DNA from: Rhinopomastus cyanomelas
Lineage: Eukaryota > Chordata > Aves > Bucerotiformes > Rhinopomastidae
Length of the DNA stretch: 64,000 bases
Reading direction: 5' to 3'
Assembly: GCA_013400115.1 (NCBI GenBank)
Contig: VXBP01007107.1
Coordinates: 806,001-870,000, forward strand
The translations under genes were made by a program, and so were the position numbers. A model generated the notes under the pieces. That model worked only from the letters and a program-made list of their open reading frames with translations, ran no database searches and was not told where the DNA came from. Every line of letters begins with the position of its first letter. Position 1 is the first letter of the stretch. This document shows, piece by piece, positions 45,441-56,500 of this stretch.

Positions 45441-45443
45441 ATG
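45436..45443. promoter_or_regulatory. NRF1-like site
   Basis: TGCGCATG, within ACTGCGCATGTC, is a one-and-a-half-sided match to the NRF1 palindrome (GCGCATGCGC), a factor often found in bidirectional CpG-island promoters. Only a motif match. Confidence 0.4.
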
Positions 45444-45525
45444 TCCTCTGCCCCCTCCCCACGCCGGCAAAGGCTGCCGGGAACCCGTCACGGTTAGGCG
45501 TTAGGAGGGCGAGGCGGGAGGTGCT

Positions 45526-45539
45526 GTTGTCAGGGTAAC
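45526..45539. promoter_or_regulatory. RFX X-box upstream of CEP290 exon 1
   Basis: GTTGTCAGGGTAAC matches the 14-base X-box (GTTRCC-AT-GGYAAC) at 12 of 14 positions: left half GTTGTC has one mismatch, right half GGTAAC is perfect, and the 2-base spacer is AG instead of AT. RFX2/RFX3 bind such sites in promoters of ciliary genes. Its place just upstream of CEP290 exon 1 makes this the best regulatory candidate in the window. Confidence 0.62.
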
Positions 45540-45540
45540 A

Positions 45541-45712
45541 CGGACCGCCCTGGCGGCATCGCGAGCAGTCCCGTCTGTGACACCTTAGGGTGCCTGTCCG
45601 GCACCGGGGAGGAGTGACCTGCGACTGTTCGGGACCCTGGGAGCGGAGCTGGCGGGGGAGGTTGGTGTCGGCTGGCAGGAGCCTCGGCCGCCACCGTCCG
45701 CTTCGGAGATCG
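45541..45712 (+). other. CEP290: CEP290 exon 1, non-coding
   Basis: Donor GATCG/GTGAGG at 45712/45713. The 5' limit is set loosely just after the X-box. The human gene likewise has a non-coding exon 1 with ATG in exon 2. Confidence 0.6.
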
Positions 45713-47395
45713 GTGAGGACAGGGGCTGCCGCAGCGCCGCTCTCCGTGGGCCGGGGCGGGGCGGGACAGCGGAGGAATCGTGCAGCGGGCGCATTGCATT
45801 GCCCCCCGGGTCCGTGTTCCAGTAACGGCTCAGCCCTGCCCTGTGGTGAAGGTGGACAGAAATTATTTAGCTAGTTAATTAGTTACTTCAGTAGAGTCAG
45901 ACGAAATGGAAGGAAAACTCTTTCAGCAGCATTCTGGAAAGATGGTGGTCTGTCACTGGATCATTCACGGGGGGACGCACATTGGAATTCTGTGGAAGAT
46001 CCCTTTGTAATTAAGAGATAGTTTAGGTAATGCCGTTTGAAAATTGAAGTGTTAGGCCAAGCTAGTCCTCGTATGGACTAACTATGTAAACTCATAGGGA
46101 GTTAGCAGAGTGCATCTCCTGTGTAACTGTGAGCTTCTTGGTGTTCAGCCATATGTAATACACCTGTATGGAAAAAGAACAGTTCTTCCTGCTGGTACTT
46201 AATGTGGTGATGAAGGATCATCATGGCCCCTCTTTACGTGGTTTTTTGGAAGTGTTTTTTTTATCCTACCATAAGCGTACAGCTAGGTTTCAAGCCTTAC
46301 AGCTCTTCTTTCAGACTGCTTAGGCACGCTATTTGGGAAAGTGATGCCAGTTCAGCCTTTCATTAAGGAAGGTTCCATTGCTGAGTCTTTAAACTGCTGA
46401 ATGATGAACAGATTGCTTGATGGAACAGATCTCCATGTACCATGCTCAGGATAGACCGTTATTGCTATTACTGACTGAGCTTGTTTGTTTTTTTTTCCGT
46501 AGGAAATATATGTCCCTGCTCTGCCAATGGAGTTTTTTAAATAAGAATTAATTAATGCTATAGTTATTTTTGCAGTTTTCTTAACTGTTCATGCCGTATT
46601 CGTAGATTAGGGCAGTATGTAGATTAAAAGAATGTTGTTTTACACTTGGCAGAATCTAATTTTTGAAAAGTTGATAATAAAGACTAGAGACAGCTCCTGG
46701 TAATAGAATAATCCATGACTTCTAACCCTTCTGCATTTTTCAGATTCTGCCTTGATTCTTAAGCTGTACCAGAAGTCACTGTGGCACACAGCCACCATTA
46801 TGTAATTAGGATAATAAAACGTTGCACCACTGATCAGATTGCTGTGATTTTCTGTGTTGTTTACTGCCCTGTATCAATTCCAATATTCTGATCAGGAGGA
46901 AAAATTATTTAATACAAGATCTTAATATCCTAGAAATGAGTGTCATGAAATAGGCAGTATGAAGCTAAAGCAGATGTTTCTTGTATTTTAAATATTAAAA
47001 GTAATGGTGTTAAGACTGTCAGGAGATGCTTATCCTACAAGAGCTGGCACAAAGGGCTTCCAGTATTTTTTCATTAGCATAAAAACATCACATTGAGGGA
47101 TGGGAACATTGAAGTTAAAATAGAGGTTTCACATGTGTCCTGGTCCTTCACCAGTAGTGTCACAAATTCATTGAGTATGCATGATGCATTTTTTAAGTCA
47201 AGCAAAAATAGTTTTACCGTAGCCTTCTTATTTGCGGTAGACCAAACTGGATGCAGTGTGGATCAGTATTTCAAAATCAGTAGTTGCTAGAAAACCCTCG
47301 GGAGGTTCAGTGGCCATCCACCTTTAAATAAGTTGATATAAAATTGATCTGTACTGATAATGTCTGGTAATTGTTACTCTGTTTTTTTGTTCTAG
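45713..47395 (+). other. CEP290: CEP290 intron 1
   Basis: About 1.7 kb, ending in TTTGTTCTAG. Starts in the CpG island. No repeats or extra exons recognised. Confidence 0.65.
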
Positions 47396-47416
47396 GAAGA
47401 AAATTATAAATTCAAT

Positions 47417-47518
47417 ATGGCACCCATTTTAGATTGGAAAAAGCTTAAGACAATTGATCCAGATGCTCTGTCTAATCAAGAGAAATTAGCGGAAAAGTTA
47501 CTGAAGAACATATCCAAG
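47417..47518 (+). CDS. CEP290: CEP290 exon 2 (start codon)
   Basis: Residues 1-34, MAPILDWKKLKTIDPDALSN onward (human MPPNINWKEIMKVDPDDL). The exon starts at 47396 with 21 nt of 5'UTR. Donor AAG/GTAATC. Confidence 0.95.
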
Positions 47519-50500
47519 GTAATCAAGGGGAAAAGAGAACATAAGAGTTTTGTTACACATTTTTCCCTAAACTGTCTTTGGTCCTTCACATATAGAAATT
47601 ATTTTGTGGATGTAGTTGATATTTAGATAAAAATATACTGTTGTCTGTTTCCTTAGGTTGATGGGGCAGACTTAAAAACTCAACCTCCAGAACAATTGAT
47701 ACATCTTTTTAAAATTACTCAGTCACTGTTGAAGGTTTGTATTGATCCTTACTTTGTTAGTTCAACGGAAAGCATCTTTATTCTCTTTTTATTTATTTGA
47801 TTTTCCTGAACTGAATGCTCTAATTACTCCTAAGAGCATTTATATGCTAAATGTTTGCTTGTACCAGAGTATCTTCTTGTAGCTGCTGGGTTTATGGTAT
47901 GTAAAGTGAATAAGACTACCATAATTTTATTGTTAAGGTGCCTTAATTTTATACATAAATATATGAGAATATATGGGAAATGCAAACAAATGCATCTTAA
48001 AAGTTTGTTAAATATTGTAATTTATTTATGATAAATTTAATAGACTTTTTGTGCTAGGTTTTTTAGAGTAAATTCAGATTACACTGTGGATGAAGAAACA
48101 CCATGATTCTAAAACTGATCCTGTAAGATCCATCAAGCTTTATTGTATTTACTCCATGTGCTGAAAGCAAGAAATAAGAGCAGTATAGGTTTAGCACCTC
48201 AGGTTTAGAGAGGGTTTTAGCTGTTTCTAATTCTCAGCAGTATGCTTTCAAGTCTTTTAGGTAGTCATGTAGAATAAATTACAAAAAAAGATGTCTCAAC
48301 AAAATTATTTTCTTAATTTTCAGCCTGGGGGAAAATCGGAGTGATTTAGTTTGTGTAAAGAGAGAAAATTAATGCTTTTTTGTCAAGGTTTTCATTATTT
48401 TAAACGTGAAGTCTGTGAAACAATTTTCTAATTTACATTAGTAGTAATTTTTTAATTTTTCTCTACTTACACGTTTTTTCCAGATGAAAACTGAAGAGGT
48501 AGAGCTGGCACTAGAGGAAATTGAAAAAGCTGGGGAAGAGCAAGCAAAATGTGGTGAGCAAGCTGTTTTTATGCTGTGTTTTTAGCTTGGTCTGGGTTTG
48601 GTTTTTAAGTGTAGCAAACTGAATAAAACATCACCTGCTCTGAAATAAATGGCTTCAGTGAAGCCAAATATTTAAAGACTGAGATTAATCATTGGTGGTT
48701 TACATACTTTTTATCTTGTTTGATAATTGACTTTATCTGTTACATTTAACAGAAAATCAGTTTAAAACAAAGATTATGAAACTTGAAGAATTATTACAGG
48801 TATGTTTTAAAATATCAGTATTTTATGTAATAAAGTGGTGTTTCTTGGTTTGTTTTAGTTTTTAATGAGGCTTTTTAGACTGGTATTTTAATTTAGTAAA
48901 GTGATACAGGACTGCATTTCAGCTAATAATTTTTATTGTTTTTTTTTAATATTGACCAGTCTCAGGTTACAAAGACCAGTGTATACAGTGAATATCTTTA
49001 TATGTGATTAAATCCCATGTATTTTTTGAGTTGTTCGTGTTTTTATGAAAAAATCTAGCGTTTTTATGAAAAAAATCTTCTGGTTATTTTTCCTGAACAT
49101 TAGGAACGTTTGTCTTAGCATGTACTTTGATTGTTAGTTATTTCTATTTTGAAGAGCTGTGCTGTATTTGTAATGTTTTTTTAATACTCCAAAGTTGGCA
49201 CAACGATCTGCTGGTGGTCGTGATACTCGTGTTTTGCATGTCAAGATCCGCCAACTGGAAAAACAATTAGACAAAAAAGAGAAGCAAGTAACATCTGTGG
49301 AAAAAGAATTGGAAAATGCGAAGAAAGCAAATGAACGGGTAAGAAGTACTGAAGCTTGACATCTCTAAAAGGACATATTTTGAAAAGTCAGTATTCTGAA
49401 AAATGAACTCTGAGAAGTATCAATGAAATAGTCTCTGCTATACATTTATTTTCTGGGTTTTTGTCTGGAGTTCTTTGTCTTAGTAGTTTGTGCTGTTAAT
49501 GATACAGATGAAGGTTTTTTGTCTTCTAGCTTGCTCTTCAAAATGAGGATGCTGAAAATGAAAACAACAAATTAAAGAGAGAGGTCAGTAAAGAATTATT
49601 GCTGATTTACTCTGTTTTAAACTTTATTTACAAATATAGGACTAACTTTATAATTTTTGATGTGGCATGATGTTTAATTCTGTTTTAGCACATCTGATAA
49701 CTGGTACAAAAAATGTGGAATTTTAATCACGTTTAGCAGATTTTGTCTGGGTTTTGTGTTTTGAGTTGTTTTTAACTACTACAGACAAATAGATTTAGTG
49801 GTTATTACAATTTTGTTTATGCTTTCTGCTTTTGCTAATATTGGTTAAAACAAAATCATTAGAAGGCAGAAATTAATATAGCAATAAGTGCAAAGATAGA
49901 ATTAACATTCTTTATTACCAAATTATTTTTAATCAATTTTTGGAATATTTTTTTAACTACCTCGTTTTAAAAAAACCCCATGTTTTATAGCATTTAATAG
50001 CTGTAATTCTGGCCCCAGAATAAAGTGGAGAGCAAAAGTTAAATTACTGTTCTGGAGAGAAACTGTGAGAGTCATTTCTCAAAATTCAGTTTCTGATTAG
50101 ATATTACAGAGAAATTCTTTACCATGAAGGTGGTGAGACACTGAAACAAGTTTCTCAGACACGTTGTGGATGCCCTGTTCCTGAAAGTGTTTGAGGACAG
50201 GTTGGATGGAGACTTTTAGGAACCTGGTCCAGTGAGGATGTCCCTGACATGGTAGGGAGATTGGAACTAGATGCTCTTCAAGGCCCCTTCAAACCCAAAA
50301 CATTCTATGATTCCATGAAAACTTTCTCTTATGTATGTAAAATTGTGCACAGAAAAATAATTTCTTTCTTGTTTATTCCTATTTCACCTTCACAAAGCAG
50401 ATACTTTCTAATATTTTTCATGCTTTGTTCTCTTGGTCCTCTTTTCTCTCTTTTAATCTGAAGATAAAACGCATAAAGAAAAAGGTGAGGCTTCTAATTT

Positions 50501-53500
50501 TTTTGAAAGCAAACTGTAGAAAAACACCTGTAGGTTTTGACTGCCTTTGCTTTTTGTGTTAGCTTGTTAGAAAAGCAACAGGTTTGACTTCAGGTCTTCA
50601 AAATGGATTTAAGTTTAGATTGCTTTCTGTGCAGAATGAACAGTTGCGTCAGGATGTGGCTGAATATCAGAAGGAAATAGACTCTCAAAATGAAGCAATT
50701 CTATTACGAAGAGAAGAAGAGTCTGATTACAGGTCACAGTTGTCCAGAAAGAACTTAGAGCTTGCCCAATATTTGGATGAAATTCAGGTAAAACCTACAG
50801 ATGCTATTGAACATTTTTTGACTGTTACTAACAATAGGATTTTTTTCAAAAAGCTGTGTCAATTTACAGATCAAGTAATGGAGTAAGGTAATTCGTAATG
50901 CAGTTTTGTTCTGGAATGCATATACTCTGTGAAACTGGCAGGAGTAATGAAGTTGCTGGCAATGAGAGGGACATGTGTCTTTGCTGCTAGGTTTTGTTGA
51001 AATTGACCTACAGGAAGAATACTTGTTTCTGTGCTAATATCACACAAGACTTTCAAATCTTACTTTTATGTAGCTATCACTTAGTGCTTACTCATACATT
51101 AAGGTACACTTTTTAAAAACAAGCCTTTTCTTTATTTTTTGCAGAATTTGACTGAAGCTAATGAGAAGTTAAATGTTCAAAACCAAGAAATGGCCAAGAC
51201 TCTTGAGAAATCAGTGCAAGAGATGGAGAAGATGACTAATGAATATCACAGAATGAAATTAGTTGTGCAACAATCTGATTCTATTGTGGATCAGCTAAAA
51301 AGAGAGAAGGAACAGTATGAATTTCAAGTAAGTGACTCATTGATGAAGCAAATTTTTGAGGTTTGTACTGTATTTTAATATTTTGCCTTACATTAAAAAG
51401 CATTTAACATATCCAGTTAAAAACACACACCCTTCTGAAATAATACTGATAGTAGTGTGATGTTTGGTGCAAATTTTAAAACTTGACTGCAGATAGCAAC
51501 CTTTTTTCTACCAAATGTTAGTCCTACTCTGTTCTTAAGAGGTGTGACGTTTTTTGCTGCTGTAATCTGTATTAATGCTAATCTGTTAATTTGTATATGC
51601 TTAATGTGGTGTGTCCACATGCGTACCTTGGTTAAGCAAAACTGTTTTGTGATACAGTGTTCACCCAAATGGCATTTCTAGGTTCAGGAACTTTCAGACC
51701 AGCTAAAAGCAAAGAATGAAGAAGATGATCCACTCATGGCAGCTGTAACTGCAAAAGTTGAAGAATGGAAGGTACTTTTAAGTTGGAATTTTTTTATTTT
51801 TATTACTTTTAGGAATTATCTCAAGTGTTTTGGTAATATTTTGACTTCTTTTTAGAAACTCTTAACTTCAAAAGATGATGAAATTCTACAGTATCAGCAA
51901 ATGTTGTTTAACTTGAAAGAGAAAATGAAGATAGCCGAAATGAGTGTAGAGAGAAGCAATGTACTGGCCCTTCAGCAGGTACAGTCTATGTAAGAATTTA
52001 CAGACATGAAAGTTACCATTCATGAAATTTGATAGTGACCAAATAATTTGTCTTTCATAGTTTGCAAATACCAGAAATATGTATTACATTTGAGAATTAT
52101 TTCTGTTTGCTAAATATTAGTAGTTATTACTTGCACATCTAAGCATAAATAATACAATGCTTTAAATTATATCTTAGTTTCTGTCCTTTAATTTTGTTAG
52201 TCAAGAAAGTCTTACCTAATGTTTGAGTTTATCTGCTACTTTATTTCACCTGACAGCACACTGTTAAGTCTGTTGTTTAGTTTGTGATCGAGCTAGCTAG
52301 AATTTAAATATCTCTCATAATCAAAATTACATAGTTGTTTAATTGTATTAGTTTTCCTTGCATACATAAAAATAAACAACATGGCTTATCCTGAAATGCA
52401 CGTTATGGAAGGTATACTGTTAGGATAACTGGATGCTGCCCTGTCTTGCTTCAAGTTTTTTAAATAAATGCATTATGACATTTGTGTTACATGTTGGGCC
52501 CTTACAGACTGAGCAGCGTAGTGTAGTCTTCCAAAACTAGGAATGGATAGCCTCTCTGGAGAAAAATCCTTAAGTACACATCGGATTCTGATGGTCCCAG
52601 GAGGAAGGCAACTGAATGTAACATTGACAAACTAGTAGAAGCTGGCTAGATGTCTGAAGTTGTTGCTTGTCTGGGTGACCATCATTAGAATGACCTTCTG
52701 AAGATTTTTGTGGAAATCAGTCTATTTTTATAGCAGACACTTAGAAATTAAGTTGCTGCACTGTGTTTTAACTCAAAATGGACTGAGCTTGGTGTCATGT
52801 AGTGATAGGACAAGGGGCAATGGTTGTAAGCTGGAACATAGGAGGTTCCACATCAACCTGAGAAGGAACTTCTCCACGGTGAGGGTGACGGAGCCCTGGA
52901 ACAGGCTGCCCAGGGGGGTTGTGGAGTCTCCCTCACTGGAGATATTCAAGACCCGACTGGACGGGTTCCTGTGTGACTTGGTTTAGGTGATCCTGCTGTT
53001 GCAGGCGGATTGGACTAGATGATCTTTCGAGGTCCCTTCCATAATGATTCTATGATTCTATGATTCTATTTTTACGTTCTAAAGAATTATGTTTAGCTCT
53101 TTATGACTTCATTAGTCTCTTTACCTTTGATATGTAGTCATATCTGTCCTATAAGAAAGCTTAAGCTTGTTTTTCACAACTTTGACGTAGTGAAAGTTGG
53201 CAACTCTTGAGATTTTTAGATTATGATTTCTGTGTATTTTTCCTCTGAATCTACATGCATGCAAAACAATGTCATATGAATTGTTGAAAGTTGGATGACT
53301 TGTGACAGGCAGTCTGCAGCAAAGGTGTCATATATGATGGATTGTTAGTCCTCCCTATTGACCTTGTATCTCTTAGTTTTGCTGTATTGTTCGTCACTGG
53401 CAGTTGTTTATAAGGAAGTGGTAAGCTTTAATCATCAGAAAGTTGATTGTATGTTCACTAACTCTTAGAGAGCCATTCCATTTTAAATTGGTATGTAACG

Positions 53501-56500
53501 TTCATATAAAATTGATATAAAAGAACCACATTGGGTTTTGTGTGTGTGTTTGAATGCTGTATTTTTACTCTTTCTTTTATTTTTTCCTGCTTTGCCTTTA
53601 TTTACTAAACTTGTAGATAATATCTGACCTCCGTGTTGTAAGTACCATGCATTTGGTGTCCTAGAAATTGCTTTGTATTAGCTACTTTTAATTTCGTCAT
53701 TTACTCTGTGGTGTTTTACATCAGTAGCTCGCCTGTTAGTAAAGAAACATTCTTTAATGGAGTAACTTATTCTGTGTGTGCATAGGGTATACAAGAACGA
53801 GATGCTCAGATAAGATTGCTTACCGCGCAAGTAAAACAATATACCGAGGAAATGGAAAAAAGTGCATTTGTTATCGAGAAACTAAAAAATGAGCTCAGAC
53901 ACGGTGAAGGTAACTTGTTTATTTTATTTTAATGTCTATTGAAAGAAAAATAAGGAACAACAAATTTGCCATGTGTTCTTTATCCTCTAGAAATAGAGAA
54001 GAAGAAGTATTTGCAGTCTTTGAGTAGTACTAGTCTATTTTTTTTGTTCATTTTTATTAATAATTTGTGAAGAGTTTAAATTTATTCACAGTACTTTGGT
54101 TGGTTTTATGGGTAATACAGTGCCTAACAAAAACTATACGGATCTTTAAAGATTAAAGCATAACATACAAGCTTTATCTCAGCTCTATCAATAATTGCAA
54201 ATGGATGGTAGCATGCAGTTGAAAATAAATTCTAATGTGCTTTACATTCGCTCCTTATATTTTTTCAATGGTTGGGGAGTGAAAAAAACAAACAAAGCTG
54301 TGTCTAGTATTTTGTACTTACTTAAAGAGTAAACAATGAAGATCTTGTGTATTTCATCTTCTGTATTATTTCTTTCTTACCTAATGGCTGTTAGCAGGAA
54401 TTTCTAGATGAATTGTAAAAAGATCAAAGTTTTTCTTTCCAGGCAGCTCATCTCTTGCTCAGCAGAATCACATTGAGGATTTGCAACACCAGTTAAAAAT
54501 GCTGGAACAGAGAACTAAGAAGGCTGAAAAAATAGCAGAACTAGCAGAAGCAGAAGCTAAAGAAAAGGACAAAGAGCTTGTTGAGACTCTTAAACGAATG
54601 AGAGACTATGAACTGGTAAATACTTTGTCAGAGTGCATAGAGTATTTCATCACATATTTAGAGATTGTTTTTTCCTTCTAGTTGTACTGACTGTGTTCTA
54701 ATTAGAAGTGATTTACTTCTGATGCTGTGTATTTTTTCTTTATTTTTCTTTCTTTTTTCTTTCTTTTTCCTCTGACAGTAGCACTTAGTGGTCACAAACC
54801 CCATGCAATTTGTTATCCATACCAAACAGTTCTTAAAATTTCTGACTTTTAACCTATTTGTGTGAGCTTCTGAATTCCATTGAACAGTAATTGAACACTC
54901 AAGATACAGTTCTTAGAAGGATCCTGCAGTAAGAGCAGTAAGAGGACTCAATTTTGACATATGCAGAGACTCCTCAGTAGTCAAAAGACAGATTTGTCTG
55001 ACTTCTATTTGTTAACTTTTTTCACTAAGTATTGTGCAGAAGACTCATATAGATTGCAACTTATTTTTTTTACCTGTGTAGTGATGAAAGAGACATTTGT
55101 AATTTATTTTCTTAGATCTTTTCTTGGTTGTTTTGGTTTTACTTTTCATTTGGGTTTTTACAGGGAATATATGGATTGGAAGAAGCTCTTGTTGAAATAA
55201 ATAATTTGAAAAAGCAAATCAAAACACGAGACCATGAGATTGAAACCTTAGTCAAGGGAGTCAATAAAATTGAACTTCAAATAAATTCTTTGCTTGATGA
55301 AAACGAAGAACTCAGAGGGCGCTTAGGTACGCAACATCCATTATATTTTGAATTATTTGTTGTGTAGGAATTGAAATAACATGAAAGTATTTTACTATAC
55401 CAAGTAATTATTTGGAAGTAATTGTGTGTATATTGCGTATTAATCTGTGTTACTATTTCCAAGTAGTCATAATTAATTAGACAAACTGCATGAATGTGTA
55501 TGACTAAACTGGAATCTACATCACTAAACTTGCCTTACTTTGTGTGCTGTTAAATTAATTGGACATACAAATAAATTCTGCTATAAACATACCGTGTTTT
55601 AATTCTACTGACTAGTTATGTTTTTATCATAATTAACCACATGCTAATGGTTACTAGCACTAATGTTGCTCGTTATTGAATAACTATATACCACACACTG
55701 TTGTTTTAGGTCTTGAGCCAAAGACAATGATTGATTTAAATGAATTAGTAAACAGCAAAGCACTGAGGCAGCAGCGATACAAAGCTGAAAACCAGATTCT
55801 TCTGCAAGAGGCAAGTGTTAAATCCTATTCTTGTGAAAGAGCTACATAATAAAAATGTATGTTTATTAAATACTGATCTGTGAATATGCAGATTGAAAGA
55901 CTAGAAGAGGAAAGAGTTGAACTGAAAAAACAGATTTGTAAGATGGTTCGAGAGAAGGGAAGAAGAAGTGGAACAGTAGGTAAGGCTTGTTTTCATTGTA
56001 AACTGTCCTTTCAAAAATGCCCTGTCCATACTTACTTACATAGTTGTTACACTTACTTACTTGCTTAAGTTACAAACTAAAATACATTTCACTGAATCTG
56101 TGGGAAGAAGTGAGAAGTTTTATATTTCCATAGTCTTTAACAGCTGTTATGGTTTAGCACTAGGGTAGCCCAAGGAAATCATATTCTGCCCAACCCCACC
56201 CTAGGGGAAAAGAGATAAAGCAAACACACTTACGGGAACTGGAACTAAAAATAGTAAACTTCATTAAACTTTATTGGAAATTTTATTAAATAACAGAACG
56301 TAAATGAAAAGAAGAACAAAAAAGGAAAAAAAAAAAAAAGGAAGGGAAAGAAAACAACCAACCATTGTTTTCCTCAACCATGCTCAGCCAGCGAAACCAC
56401 CTCTCCCCCCTCCCAGGCCTACTGATCTCTACGCTTTGTATCTCAAACAAATTCTAAAAGTTGTGGACAAGGTGGTAAAAGGGGGAAAGAGAGGTATATT

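Larger units (their letters stand above)
44965..45870. promoter_or_regulatory. CpG island, bidirectional TMTC3/CEP290 promoter
   Basis: GC- and CpG-dense block in otherwise AT-rich sequence. Both first exons lie inside it on opposite strands: TMTC3 donor at 45372/45371 and CEP290 donor at 45712/45713, only about 340 bp apart. An ETS-like CGGAAGT lies at 44973-44979. No TATA box is evident, as expected for a CpG-island promoter. Open frames across the island on both strands are by-products of high GC content. Confidence 0.88.

Noticed and set aside
44917..45874. Many open frames of 69-140 codons on both strands at 45 kb
   Set aside because: They lie in the CpG island, where few stop codons occur by chance. 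They have no homology, overlap each other on both strands, and coincide with the two non-coding first exons.
55807..55816. GT at 55815-55816 as donor for CEP290 exon 16
   Set aside because: It would add GCAA to the exon and shift the frame against the clearly homologous exon 17; the GC donor at 55811 keeps the frame.
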